From: JAPUDQ01 sp039916485
Lineage (GTDB): Bacteria > Patescibacteriota > Saccharimonadia > Saccharimonadales > Saccharimonadaceae
Direction: 5' to 3'
Length of the DNA: 64,000 bases
NCBI GenBank assembly: GCA_039916485.1
Contig: JBDSLH010000007.1
Coordinates: forward strand, 1 to 64,000
Below the pieces are notes generated by a model. The model saw only the letters and a list, made by a program, of their open reading frames with translations. It did no database searches and was not told the origin of the DNA. The position numbers were made by a program, and so were the translations under genes. Positions 24,077-33,326 of the stretch are shown here, piece after piece (position 1 is the first letter of the stretch; every line of letters begins with the position of its first letter).

Positions 24077-24684
24077 ACGATCGATTCCGGAACAACATAA
24101 AACAATACAATTTTTGCGAGCTCGCCACCAGCTAACCACCAGCCAGTTGGTGTCAACCACCAATAATATCGAGACCACTGCCTATCAGAAGCAACTGGAT
24201 GGTTAATAACCAAGACCGATTCGCCGAGTCGACTGCCAAACTCTAGGCTCGCTCGACGCTGATGATAGGCTGAGGTTACTAGAATAATTCGCGATAGGTT
24301 GTTTTGCTGAATATAGCGCGCTGTATTAGCCGCGTTTTCGGCGGTAGTTCGAGAAAACTCTTCTATGGATATAAATGATTCATCCACGCCAAGTTTCATA
24401 GCGTACTGCTTCATAGCAAGCGCATTCGAGAGCCCCGTCTGGTCAGCAGCTGCACCAGAAAATATCATCTGTTTACTCCAGCCAAGTTTAAATAAACGGA
24501 CGCCCTCTTGCACTCGTGCATTTGTGTCGCCCCCGCTTACGACGACTATCGCATCTGCCGAAGCACATGTGCCAGCAGCTGGGCCTTCTTCACATTTTGC
24601 AAGATCATCCGGTCCCAAGTATTGTGGCAAGCCGACTGCTATTACAAATATTAGAAATAATGCAAACAATAAGAGTTTCATCAT
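24073..24684 (-). CDS. YdcF/SanA-type (DUF218) membrane-anchored protein
   Basis: This 203-residue protein has an N-terminal membrane helix (LLLFALFLIFVIAVGLP) and a DUF218 domain with ADAIVVVSGG, the conserved TAENAANTARY and ILVTSAYHQRRA. Family members such as SanA and ElyC affect envelope integrity, and the fold can bind S-adenosylmethionine in YdcF. It overlaps its neighbours by ATGA on both sides, so it is translated together with the cysteine desulfurase and MnmA. What it does in a thiolation operon is unclear. Confidence 0.85.
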   Translation of the reverse strand: MMKLLLFALFLIFVIAVGLPQYLGPDDLAKCEEGPAAGTCASADAIVVVSGGDTNARVQEGVRLFKLGWSKQMIFSGAAADQTGLSNALAMKQYAMKLGVDESFISIEEFSRTTAENAANTARYIQQNNLSRIILVTSAYHQRRASLEFGSRLGESVLVINHPVASDRQWSRYYWWLTPTGWWLAGGELAKIVLFYVVPESIV

Positions 24685-25835
24685 AGTGCAAGCTCACGTG
24701 TAATAACCTCTACAATGATTGGGATTGCATGCTCGATTTCATCCTGTGACGTGTACCTGCCCAAACTAAATCTCAGACTACCATCTGCGTGAATGTCATC
24801 AAATCCAGCTGCAATCAGGACGTGAGATCGGAGTCCGCTATTAGCTGCGCAAGCAGACCCAGTTGCCGCTAACACGCCAGATTGATCGAGTGCAAACACC
24901 GCACGTTCTCCGTCCAGTCCAGGAACCGAGATATGGAGGATATGGGGTGCACGACGTTTATTATGACCGTTAACTATAGCTTCCGTTATCGACGATGTGA
25001 TACCTGTTTCTAGCATATCTCGAAGTTTTGCCAGCCGTGTCGATTCGTCTTTACGCATCGCGGTTGCTTGAGATAATGCGTATGCAAATCCAACAGTACC
25101 AGCGACATTTTCTGTACCAGCGCGTATAGAGAGCTCTTGACTACCGCCAGTCACGATCGGGTGGAGGCGCAGACCAGCCTTTACCCATAGCAGACCGACT
25201 TGTTTTGGACCGTAGCACTTAGCAGCGTTGAGTGTCATCATATCAACACCAAGTCGACTGACGGAGCAGTCGATGAGTCCAGAAGCTTGCGATGCATCAG
25301 TATGTAACAGTAGTGGTCGCTGTTCCCCGTCGCGCAATCGACGCTGACGCTCAAAACTTACAACTTCTGAGATATCTTTCAACGGCTGAATTGTTCCAAG
25401 CTCGTTATTGATAAATCCGACACTCACAATCGTTGTGTCTGCTGTAATCGCCTGTCGTACTGCGTCGGCTGTCACCAAACCCTTTTCACTAACAGCTATG
25501 TCTTGAAAACCCAGTTCTTTAGCTGTTTCGAGTACCGCGAGATGCTCAATACCCGCGCAGGCCACATATCCGCCGTATTCTGCAATTATTCCTCGTAGTG
25601 CCAGATTAATTGATTCTGACGCACCGGCCGTAACAATTATTTCGTGTTGTTTTGCACCGATCGCTATCGCAAGATCATGTCGTGCCTGTTCGTAAGCGTT
25701 GCGTACAAGAACCGCCGGCTCATATAGAGCTGAAGGATTATAAAATGCCTCCGAAAAATACGGCTTCATAGCAGAAAACACCTCGTCAGAGACGGGCGTC
25801 GCAGCTGCATAATCAAGATAAATTGTCGAAGCCAT
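24681..25835 (-). CDS. cysteine desulfurase (IscS/NifS type)
   Basis: This 384-residue PLP enzyme removes sulfur from cysteine as an enzyme-bound persulfide. Visible features are YLDYAAATPVS at the N-terminus, GASESINLALRG, the HTDASQASG region, the PLP-Lys segment LNAAKCYGPKQVG, and the active-site cysteine in ATGSACAANSG. With MnmA two genes downstream, its likely job is sulfur delivery to tRNA. Its TGA overlaps the next ATG. TGA-TACAAT at 25842-25850, lying in the end of the preceding gene, ends 6 bases before the ATG and could give an internal leaderless transcript. Confidence 0.93.
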   Translation of the reverse strand: MASTIYLDYAAATPVSDEVFSAMKPYFSEAFYNPSALYEPAVLVRNAYEQARHDLAIAIGAKQHEIIVTAGASESINLALRGIIAEYGGYVACAGIEHLAVLETAKELGFQDIAVSEKGLVTADAVRQAITADTTIVSVGFINNELGTIQPLKDISEVVSFERQRRLRDGEQRPLLLHTDASQASGLIDCSVSRLGVDMMTLNAAKCYGPKQVGLLWVKAGLRLHPIVTGGSQELSIRAGTENVAGTVGFAYALSQATAMRKDESTRLAKLRDMLETGITSSITEAIVNGHNKRRAPHILHISVPGLDGERAVFALDQSGVLAATGSACAANSGLRSHVLIAAGFDDIHADGSLRFSLGRYTSQDEIEHAIPIIVEVITRELAL

Positions 25836-25839
25836 AGCT

Positions 25840-26277
25840 CTATTGTATCAGAGGTGCAGAGCTACGAGCCGCGGCAAGAGATTGGCCAGTATATGGATCG
25901 TACCTATATACATTTCGCATAACCTGTTCGTAGTACATACGAACTGCGGTTCCAAAGTTTTGTAACTCATCACCCTCGAGATATTGGTAGTGACCACCAT
26001 CTCGTACTTTTAAGATACCATTGTGGTGAATCTCAAAACGTGTCGTACGATTAAGTTTTTTGCCTGATTCGTCTTTCCATTCTTCGTACCATACCCATGT
26101 GTGCTCATCCAAGCAGAAAAATTCTCGTGACCCATCTTTAGGAACAGGTCCGAAAAGATATCGTCCAATTTCACTTTCGATTTCGATAAGTTCACGCTCA
26201 GTCAGTGCACCATTTTTACGCCCAAGATCTTGAGGCGATCCGGTTAGCAGGGTTTTAATGTTGCTAAATATACCCAT
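25840..26277 (-). CDS. hypothetical protein (145 aa)
   Basis: This soluble protein has many aromatic residues in its central part (CLDEHTWVWYEEW, RTTRFEIHHNGILKVRDGGHYQYLEG) and a C-terminal segment MYYEQVMRNVYRYDPYTGQ. The pattern of alternating strands suggests a small beta-rich domain, perhaps a ligand-binding or enzyme-accessory fold. No family is recognised. It lies 8 bases after another hypothetical gene and four bases before the desulfurase, so it is probably part of that transcript. Confidence 0.7.
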   Translation of the reverse strand: MGIFSNIKTLLTGSPQDLGRKNGALTERELIEIESEIGRYLFGPVPKDGSREFFCLDEHTWVWYEEWKDESGKKLNRTTRFEIHHNGILKVRDGGHYQYLEGDELQNFGTAVRMYYEQVMRNVYRYDPYTGQSLAAARSSAPLIQ

Positions 26278-26285
26278 GCTAATGC

Positions 26286-26636
26286 CTAAGCTACTTCCTT
26301 GTTACGCCAAGAGCTTATATCAATACTGTTCTGTTTCAAAACTGCATCATTACGCAGTAAAATAATCCTCTGTCCGGCTCCTTCGGTAAAATTTCTAATC
26401 TCTGAAGGGTTGAGAGCTCGATTAACTTCTTGTTTATTGATGCTCGCGGCTTGTAGAGCATCCGCGCTTGCAGACGCCAATGAATCACTATCTACCCCTA
26501 GATATGGTGCCTCAACAGCATCGGTGGTTCTAAAGAAGGCATTTGTAGCTGACTCTGGGTCATATGCCTGTTTTTCAAACCCGGGGACTACTGCCTCAGA
26601 GCTAAGATTTGCGATTTGGTCGTTTGCTGAAAACAT
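26286..26636 (-). CDS. hypothetical protein (116 aa)
   Basis: This soluble Ala- and Asn-rich protein of about 116 residues is predicted to be helical (SASADALQAASINKQEVNRAL) and contains GAGQRIILLRNDAVLKQNSID near its C-terminus. A GTG at 26651 is also in frame, but GGAGAGG lies just before the ATG at 26636. A TATAAT at 26653-26658 supplies a promoter with a very short leader. No family is recognised. Confidence 0.6.
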   Translation of the reverse strand: MFSANDQIANLSSEAVVPGFEKQAYDPESATNAFFRTTDAVEAPYLGVDSDSLASASADALQAASINKQEVNRALNPSEIRNFTEGAGQRIILLRNDAVLKQNSIDISSWRNKEVA

Positions 26637-26690
26637 TAATAGCCTCTCCACATAATTATAGTTTGTGGTTGTTAGTTATTTTTGTAGTGT

Positions 26691-27443
26691 TTATATTGAG
26701 AAAAGTAGTGTCGCGTTCTGCTCTGTAACCCTCGAGAGCTCCTGGAGATTGATAGACTGGAGATTCGATATATGTTGGGCGACATGCGTTACAAACGCTG
26801 GCTCATTCACATTACCACGTAGTGGCACAGGTGTCAAGTAGGGAGCGTCTGTTTCTAATAACAAATTATTGAGCGGAATAGCGCCATACATGTCTTGTTT
26901 GTCTCGAGCAAAGGTCGAAATACCGTTTACGCCAATATAAAGACCCCTAGACGTAGCTGCATTAATATTATCTACATTGTCAGTAAAACTATGTAAAACA
27001 CCTCTCAGGCCCTCGTAATGGTCAAAGATAGGCCAAAAATCATCAAAAGCCTCTCTTACATGAAAAATTATTGGTAAATTATATGCTTGGGCGAGTTTAA
27101 TCTGGGCGTGCAGGAGCTCAATTTGTACTTCTCTAGGAGAATTATCATAAAAATAATCGAGACCGATTTCCCCGATGGCCACGATTTTAGCAATATTATC
27201 ATCTAAAATGTGCGCCAATGTTTCCACCGCTTTAACACCAGATGAGGCATCATGAGGATGTATGCCGAGTGATGCCCAGGCTTTATCATGGCTACGAGCA
27301 AAATTGACAGCCTCCTCCGAACTCTTAACTTTTGTGCCAACCACAATCATTCGACCTACACCCACTACGAGCGCTCGCTCATATGCGATTTCACCGTCAA
27401 TATAGTTTGATTCGTGGATATGGCAATGTGTATCAGTAAACAT
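26691..27443 (-). CDS. TatD family metal-dependent DNase
   Basis: This 250-residue TIM-barrel protein shows the TatD pattern: metal ligands in FTDTHCHIHE, the Glu in AIGEIGLDYF, IIFHVREAFDDFWPI, GVLHSFTD, and LLLETDAPYLTPVPLRG. TatD enzymes act as 3' exonucleases or quality-control nucleases. TATAAT at 27452-27457 ends 8 bases before the ATG, so it is likely transcribed separately from the kinase gene upstream. Confidence 0.93.
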   Translation of the reverse strand: MFTDTHCHIHESNYIDGEIAYERALVVGVGRMIVVGTKVKSSEEAVNFARSHDKAWASLGIHPHDASSGVKAVETLAHILDDNIAKIVAIGEIGLDYFYDNSPREVQIELLHAQIKLAQAYNLPIIFHVREAFDDFWPIFDHYEGLRGVLHSFTDNVDNINAATSRGLYIGVNGISTFARDKQDMYGAIPLNNLLLETDAPYLTPVPLRGNVNEPAFVTHVAQHISNLQSINLQELSRVTEQNATLLFSI

Positions 27444-27498
27444 AATCCTGTATTATACTGTTTATTTTCTCGACATTATAGCGAATGTTGGTTATTAT

Positions 27499-28326
27499 TC
27501 ATCTTATCTCGGCGACATTCATCATTTCTTGAATGATGTCATCGGAGACCTCTTCGTGGAAAACCACTCCATAATTATTTGCAATCTGAATGTAACCTTT
27601 TCTATCCAAACCGATTTTTATGTCATCATCAAAATACATAACATACTCATATGGCACTACTCTTTTGCCTCTCGCAACTTTCAGCTTCGCCAAATCAATA
27701 ATATTGGTAAATAAGAGATCTGCAGACTCCTTCGCAGGTTCTAGCAATCCGAAGTGTGCGCGAGTAACAAATGTGAAATACTGTTCAGTAACTTTCTGAA
27801 AATTCACTACGCCAATCTCATGAACGTTACGTTGCAGCCGGAGTACATACCTGTGCCAGATATTAACCTCCAGAAACACTTTCAAGTCAACTATCGTGTC
27901 GAATGGCTCCTGCCATGAAAAAAGACCCTCAATAATGACAAGTTGCCGACCCAAAGGTCTCCTGGAATAACTCCACGCTAATTCCTTTTTTTCATGAGGT
28001 TCATGTTTTTCTAAGGTGTAAGCAAGAAAATCTAACGTTTTACCATGTAAAAATTTTTCTAAAACGTCATATGCCTCTTTCAAACGGTAGTTTTCTGGAT
28101 CATCCCAGCGATAAGGTGACGAATCTTTGCCAGCCCATTTACGGCCAATTGCAAAATCATCCTGGTGTAAAATGACCGTATCATAGCCATGCTCCAAGCC
28201 CCAATCAAGTAACATACCGCCGAGGTAGCTCTTGCCGCTTGCCGATCCACCGGCTAACGCAACAACATATGTACCTTTTTTGGATTGCTCGATATAATCA
28301 GTAATCTTTGTAATATTCATATTCAT
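27499..28326 (-). CDS. P-loop kinase of the uridine kinase/phosphoribulokinase family
   Basis: This protein of about 275 residues has a Walker A motif ALAGGSASGKSYL, LHQDDFAIGRKW (the Asp pair used for substrate binding), a helical lid, and QLVIIEGLFSWQEPF as the Walker B-like strand. LRLQRNVHEIG is a typical Arg-rich lid segment. The family phosphorylates uridine, pantothenate, ribulose 5-phosphate or related sugars; the substrate here is not known. Several in-frame ATGs exist (28362, 28326, 28320). The one at 28326 overlaps the SIS gene end by 29 bases. It is the third gene of the HAD-PRTase/SIS/kinase operon. Confidence 0.8.
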   Translation of the reverse strand: MNMNITKITDYIEQSKKGTYVVALAGGSASGKSYLGGMLLDWGLEHGYDTVILHQDDFAIGRKWAGKDSSPYRWDDPENYRLKEAYDVLEKFLHGKTLDFLAYTLEKHEPHEKKELAWSYSRRPLGRQLVIIEGLFSWQEPFDTIVDLKVFLEVNIWHRYVLRLQRNVHEIGVVNFQKVTEQYFTFVTRAHFGLLEPAKESADLLFTNIIDLAKLKVARGKRVVPYEYVMYFDDDIKIGLDRKGYIQIANNYGVVFHEEVSDDIIQEMMNVAEIR

Positions 28327-29266
28327 GATATTTTCGGTTTTCATCCATGCCATTTGGTGCATACATATCGTATCCTGTGCGTAGCAACAGCCCTAAGACT
28401 ATATCTGGTGCTTGCCTGAAAAGTGCAGCGTTTGCCGCATACATATTTCCGTGTACAGTAATAATAAATTTTTTAAAATTTTTAATCTCGTATAAATTCT
28501 TTGCTCGCATAAAATCACGCTCATCTTCAGCTGAATCACTTTTCAAAATTATATATTGAATTTGATCTAAACGCGCCGTATCTGTGCCATAATAGCCGTG
28601 TGCATAGTTCTCCATATCCTTTACAGATACGTTCATACCGGCACCTTCGCGCAACACGATTCCCCACAACTCTGCAGCAAAAGAAACGCCCGCAGCATAC
28701 AATATAATAGTCTGTTTCTTGGGGTCAAGCTCCTGCGCTAGGCTGATAATAGTCTCATCCTTGCGTATGGTTGTGGTAATGCCGCCACAAATTTGTTCAA
28801 TAGCCATTAACGTTGTCAATGGGCTTATAGGACGACAAAAAATTTTCTCCTCTTCGGGAGGAATAATTATATTAAGGATAGGCCTGATTGGTGGGGTCTG
28901 ATTGCCAGAAATTGAAATTGTTGCACAGCCCTCAATGGCCTTCTCTAGAATAATAAGCGAATCGGCACGATTTAGGCCGTAACTAATTACTACGACTAGA
29001 TCTGCACTATCTATGTGCTTTACCGCTCTAATTGCTTTTGCAGTAGGGAGAAAATAAGTTGGTTTGGCAGGGTATAACTCTTGTAGCCGCGCTGTCAAAT
29101 ACTGTGCTGTAGGCATAGAAGTTCCCGTACCGGTAACAATAATGCGACGCGACCCCATGACCTGTTTCATAAATCTTTCACGAAAGATGGGAGATATACT
29201 TACTAACTCGGTATAATGGTCAATGTCGTTAACAAGCTGTAGGAATTTTTTTGTTGAATCATTCAT
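28298..29266 (-). CDS. double SIS-domain sugar isomerase-like protein
   Basis: This 322-residue protein resembles the isomerase half of glucosamine-6-phosphate synthase or AgaS. The first SIS domain contains RIIVTGTGTSMPTAQYLTARL and LVVVISYGLNRADS. The second has TIILYAAGVSFAAELWGIVL and the typical SVKDMENYAHG, which in relatives contains the catalytic Glu and His. It should bind a phosphosugar and isomerise or deaminate it. It starts four bases after the HAD-PRTase gene and overlaps the kinase gene, so all three are probably made together. Confidence 0.85.
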   Translation of the reverse strand: MNDSTKKFLQLVNDIDHYTELVSISPIFRERFMKQVMGSRRIIVTGTGTSMPTAQYLTARLQELYPAKPTYFLPTAKAIRAVKHIDSADLVVVISYGLNRADSLIILEKAIEGCATISISGNQTPPIRPILNIIIPPEEEKIFCRPISPLTTLMAIEQICGGITTTIRKDETIISLAQELDPKKQTIILYAAGVSFAAELWGIVLREGAGMNVSVKDMENYAHGYYGTDTARLDQIQYIILKSDSAEDERDFMRAKNLYEIKNFKKFIITVHGNMYAANAALFRQAPDIVLGLLLRTGYDMYAPNGMDENRKYHEYEYYKDY

Positions 29267-29270
29267 GTAT

Positions 29271-31442
29271 CTATTCTGCTACAAACCTGTTGGCTGTGTC
29301 CATGGCAATAATTTTAGAAAAACTATTGTCCTGTGGCAAAATTTTAACAACACCTACTGCCCCAACAAAGTCAGGGTGAAAGTAATTCGCAATTGGACGA
29401 ATGCGCTTAGCTGCGTGCCCAATATTGTGTTTAGCTCCAGCTTTTTGTTGAACGTGGTGCAAGATTACCCGTGTTGGATCAATCTCAACGACGGCAAAAT
29501 GAACAGACTTTGCACCATAGCTCTTAACCCGTTCAACGGTTCTTTCAAGTGTCTGTCCGCTATTGGAATTATCTTCACATATAACAACGTGTTGATCCTC
29601 GACCGCATCAAGGTTTACAAACACGTCGATCTCTGATTGGCTTGTACTGATTTCTTTATCTTTTGACCACATCGTTAAACCGTTATGGACCGATATTGGG
29701 TAATGAAGAGTCTCAACATCTTTTCCAAACCGTTTTTTATACAACAGATTGGCTACTTCTGCCAACTCAACCCCTCCGCTTGTAAGACCTACAAGCTTGT
29801 CAGTATTAGGGTACTGATCACATAAGTAATTTGCACGGACGGCAACCAGTAGCGGATTATCTGATTCGGGGTTTTTGAGCTTTGGTTGTATATTGTGGCT
29901 CTTACAGACGACAATATAGTTCTCGATAGTAGGTAATTTGCCCTTTATTTTATCGAGTAACTCTCTTCGGTCATATACAAGTCCCAACATATGACAATAC
30001 TGGAGCTCAACTGTGTCAGTATATAGCGATTTGAGAGCTTTTGTCAGATCAGTAGCCCTTACATCTTTAATTTTTTCTGCGTCGTCACGAATAATATTTA
30101 TTAGAGATAGGTAAGCTGAAAGGACGTTGCCACGAAGATTGTCCTCCACTCCCAACACAGCAAGATGGTCATGATCGTTAGCAATCACTGGATTGTCTAG
30201 AACAGCCAAGGCTTGCACAACCTCACGCTGAATCATTTCCAACTGTGCAGCTGGGTCATGCTTAATCTGATCAATATAATGACGATAGTAAGCTGCTCCC
30301 CGGTTTGTACTGTGAACGCCTTCATGACGAGTGCGATTCTCCGTGTAATAGTCACGCACCGCTAAATCTGAGATGGAATCCATGTCAGGTAGCAAATATG
30401 ATCCGTTCGCTTCATTTACCATATGTTGATAACTCGGTAATCGTGTAAAGGAAAATCCACTCCCCTCCATGAAACGTTCGTGAAAGCTCTGCCATATCTC
30501 AGGAACATGGCTCATTACTTCGGCTGTTGCTTCGTGTGCGACACGATAGACTGTGTCATCGGTGGGGTCAAGAGTTATTGATCTACGATTCGCATCGTGT
30601 TCGCCTTCAGAAAGAGACCTATCAACCGAAAAGCTAATCTGACGCCTATAATTAGGCCTCAAAAGCTCTACGTGATTTTTGACGGAAGCGAAGTCGTTGA
30701 TTACAACGCTGTCTTGCAACAACGCCGCCCCTAACGGGGATTTACGGATAGCAGCAGATGTATTACTATAGTCAATCAAAACAGGGGTCATGTCTGTATT
30801 TTTAGCAAATAGCAGATCAGCAACCGCATTCCCTGTATAGACAGATCTTGACGGATCAACATTATGCCCCGTAACATCCTCATAAGCACGTAGCGCTTCC
30901 TTTTTTGGCTTGCGATTGCTGCTAGCGCCCAGGAATACAGCATCATTACGTAAATCAACCCCAGTCTTATCGTTCATGATTGAAAGCACCCGATTACCCG
31001 CTGCCTCCGTAGTATTGCTTATTACGCCAACATTGAAATAGTTCCTAACCGCGAAGTTGATGAACTTAACTAAGCGTGGATCAAAATGTACATCTTCAGG
31101 ACTGATGTCTCTGTGAAGATAGTCTGTAAATCCTTGCCAAAAGCTAGGTATACTGCTTGTATCGACAACACCGAGCAACTCCTCCTTCTGTAGGGATCCG
31201 TCATACATAGTATCGTGAAGCACTACTGCTTTTTGACGAGCATCTTTTTCTGACAATGAATAGGAATGATCCTTGATCGACTTATACAATGACCTACGAA
31301 TAAATATCCCGTCATAGATTGCGATTGTATCATCAAGATCAAATAAAAAAATATTTGCCTCACCGAGACGTCGGAGGTTATCACTCGACCCAATGACACT
31401 TCCGCGCGATATAAGTGGGCCGTCATTATTTATTTCTGACAT
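29271..31442 (-). CDS. HAD phosphatase - phosphoribosyltransferase fusion
   Basis: This protein of about 723 residues has an N-terminal HAD domain (about residues 25-260) with all four motifs: FLFDLDDTIAIYDG, VISNTT, NRKPKKEAL and VYTGNAVADLLFA. A long, mostly helical middle follows (about 260-520). The C-terminus has a type I phosphoribosyltransferase domain: LTSGGVELAEVANLL and the PRPP loop VVICEDNSNSGQTLERT. A PRTase joins or releases a ribose phosphate on a base, and the HAD part would remove a phosphate. An in-frame TTG one codon upstream exists, but GAGG at 31450-31453 suits the ATG at 31442. First gene of a three-gene operon; substrates unknown. Confidence 0.82.
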   Translation of the reverse strand: MSEINNDGPLISRGSVIGSSDNLRRLGEANIFLFDLDDTIAIYDGIFIRRSLYKSIKDHSYSLSEKDARQKAVVLHDTMYDGSLQKEELLGVVDTSSIPSFWQGFTDYLHRDISPEDVHFDPRLVKFINFAVRNYFNVGVISNTTEAAGNRVLSIMNDKTGVDLRNDAVFLGASSNRKPKKEALRAYEDVTGHNVDPSRSVYTGNAVADLLFAKNTDMTPVLIDYSNTSAAIRKSPLGAALLQDSVVINDFASVKNHVELLRPNYRRQISFSVDRSLSEGEHDANRRSITLDPTDDTVYRVAHEATAEVMSHVPEIWQSFHERFMEGSGFSFTRLPSYQHMVNEANGSYLLPDMDSISDLAVRDYYTENRTRHEGVHSTNRGAAYYRHYIDQIKHDPAAQLEMIQREVVQALAVLDNPVIANDHDHLAVLGVEDNLRGNVLSAYLSLINIIRDDAEKIKDVRATDLTKALKSLYTDTVELQYCHMLGLVYDRRELLDKIKGKLPTIENYIVVCKSHNIQPKLKNPESDNPLLVAVRANYLCDQYPNTDKLVGLTSGGVELAEVANLLYKKRFGKDVETLHYPISVHNGLTMWSKDKEISTSQSEIDVFVNLDAVEDQHVVICEDNSNSGQTLERTVERVKSYGAKSVHFAVVEIDPTRVILHHVQQKAGAKHNIGHAAKRIRPIANYFHPDFVGAVGVVKILPQDNSFSKIIAMDTANRFVAE

Positions 31443-31461
31443 CAAGATACCTCATAAAATT

Positions 31462-31490
31462 ATTTTAACATAAAATATGCTAATTAGCAA
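31462..31490 (-). promoter_or_regulatory. promoter of the HAD-PRTase/SIS/kinase operon
   Basis: On the minus strand TTGCTA (31485-31490) and TAAAAT (31462-31467) are 17 bases apart, giving a leader of about 13 bases that carries GAGG. Confidence 0.65.
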
Positions 31491-31495
31491 TAATC

Positions 31496-33007
31496 TTATT
31501 CTTGCGTACTCTCTGTAATATAGGTATTTGATTTGTGGCCATGAGGATCAGGGGTATGAATATATTTTTTAGGGAATAAAACGCCTTCATACGGTGTGAT
31601 AACTCCATCAGAGAATATCCTTGTAATTGCCTGCGAGGTGGTTGGCAAAAATGGCTCTAACATAACTGCAATTTGCTGTAGTGTACCGGCAGAGTGAAGG
31701 AGAATCTCCTCTAGGTGACCCGCAGCATCAGGATTTGTATCCTTTTCTTTTGCAACACTCCAAGGTTTGACATCTTCGAGGTATTGGTTGAGCGAACGGA
31801 CTGTTAACCACACTTCATCCATCGCTTTATTGAATTCAAGAGATCGCATTGCATCATGATAGGCCGTTGAATCATGTGATGGTTTTGCACCTTCACCAAG
31901 TACGCCTGCCTGGTATCGGTTAACCATGGCGACAACTCGCTGGACGAGATTACCGAGCTCATTGCTCAACTCATTGTTATATGCATTCTCAAATTTTTCG
32001 TATGTGAAATCACCATCATCAAGTGTCGACACATGTCGTGAAAAGTAATAGCGGAAGGCGTCTAACCCATATGCCTCTATGATTTCTATTGGATCAACAA
32101 CATTGCCTATGGTTTTACTCATTTTGACACCACCTACATCAATGAAACCATGTGCAAGTAACTTCTTCGGTAGTGGTAAATCAAGCGCGATTAACATCGC
32201 TGGCCATATAGCCGCATGAAATCGCATAATGTCTTTGCCGACAACCTGAATATCTGCAGGCCAATACTCTTTCCATTCTTCATTGTCGGGATAGCCAAGC
32301 ACAGTAATGTAGTTGCTGAGCGCATCAATCCATACATACATCACCTGAGTGTCATCACCGGGAATCGCAACACCCCACGACAGGTTTTTGCGTGGTCGAG
32401 AAATACTAATATCATCAAGCCCACCCTCGAGTAGTTTTAGTATTTCGTTTTTACGAAATGCCGGTACTATTTCAAACTTATGACTATCTATTGCTTCTTT
32501 AATTTGCTCAGTGAAGGCGCTAAGTTTGAAATAGTAATTTTCTTCACTTAGATGTTCATACGGCTTGTTATGATTCGGGCAGATACCTCCATTTGCCTCG
32601 ACTTCCTTATCAGTGAAAAATGCTTCATCTCCGACACAGTACCAGCCTGTATATGAGCCTTTGAAAATAAATGGCTGGAGTTTTTTCCATATATATTGAA
32701 CTGATTGCTTATGATGATCATCCGTCGTACGAATAAAGTCTGTGTAGCTTGCGCCAATAGTCTTCATCAAAGTTTCGAAATTGCCGTACATACTATCAAC
32801 ATATGACTGAGGGTCGGTGTTAGCTTCTGCGGCTTTAGCGGCAATTTTGTTACCGTGCTCATCTGTTCCTACCTGAAAGCGGACGTCTTTACCATTTGTA
32901 CGATGATACCTAGCCCAAATATCAGCTATGAGATAATCAAGAGCATTGCCAATGTGCGGCTTTGCGTTGACATACGGAATAGCGGTCGTAATATACAGTT
33001 TCTTCAT
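31496..33007 (-). CDS. metG: methionyl-tRNA synthetase
   Basis: This 503-residue class I enzyme charges tRNA-Met. The HIGH motif is PHIGN, with Asn in place of the last His, and the second motif is KMSKTIG. The connective region has ICPNHNKPYEHLSEENYYF, and ISRPRKNLSWGVAIPGD and YVWIDALSNYI are typical of bacterial MetRS. The C-terminal tRNA-binding (Trbp111-like) domain is absent, as in many short MetRS. TGG-TACACT at 33015-33023 ends 7 bases before the ATG and there is no ribosome binding site. Confidence 0.96.
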   Translation of the reverse strand: MKKLYITTAIPYVNAKPHIGNALDYLIADIWARYHRTNGKDVRFQVGTDEHGNKIAAKAAEANTDPQSYVDSMYGNFETLMKTIGASYTDFIRTTDDHHKQSVQYIWKKLQPFIFKGSYTGWYCVGDEAFFTDKEVEANGGICPNHNKPYEHLSEENYYFKLSAFTEQIKEAIDSHKFEIVPAFRKNEILKLLEGGLDDISISRPRKNLSWGVAIPGDDTQVMYVWIDALSNYITVLGYPDNEEWKEYWPADIQVVGKDIMRFHAAIWPAMLIALDLPLPKKLLAHGFIDVGGVKMSKTIGNVVDPIEIIEAYGLDAFRYYFSRHVSTLDDGDFTYEKFENAYNNELSNELGNLVQRVVAMVNRYQAGVLGEGAKPSHDSTAYHDAMRSLEFNKAMDEVWLTVRSLNQYLEDVKPWSVAKEKDTNPDAAGHLEEILLHSAGTLQQIAVMLEPFLPTTSQAITRIFSDGVITPYEGVLFPKKYIHTPDPHGHKSNTYITESTQE

Positions 33008-33034
33008 TACTTTAAGTGTACCAGATAGAGAAAA

Positions 33035-33301
33035 TTATTGAGACCTGAGGTATGATGCACGTGCGTAAATCACAACTCGTAATGTCAACTCAAGTAGTAT
33101 GAGTTGTAGTAAAAATACCACAGCCGGAAATGCATAGCCGTCAGTAAAATCTGGGCTACGGTCGCTAACTCCACTTTGTACAAGTGCATCAGTCAGACTC
33201 GTGCTCCACGCCGTGATAACTCCAGCACCAATCATTGCCAAAGCTATGGCGATAACAACCGATGAAGCATCATTGCGTTTTAAAACTTTGATAATAACCA
33301 T
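33035..33301 (-). CDS. two-helix membrane protein (88 aa)
   Basis: This 88-residue protein has two hydrophobic helices (about residues 14-34 and 56-78) joined by a short loop with DRSPDFTDGYAFP. GGGGAG lies five bases before the ATG. I do not recognise the family. It sits between metG and the laccase-domain gene in the same direction. Confidence 0.65.
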   Translation of the reverse strand: MVIIKVLKRNDASSVVIAIALAMIGAGVITAWSTSLTDALVQSGVSDRSPDFTDGYAFPAVVFLLQLILLELTLRVVIYARASYLRSQ

Positions 33302-33326
33302 AAAAACTCCCCTTTAATTCCTTTTA

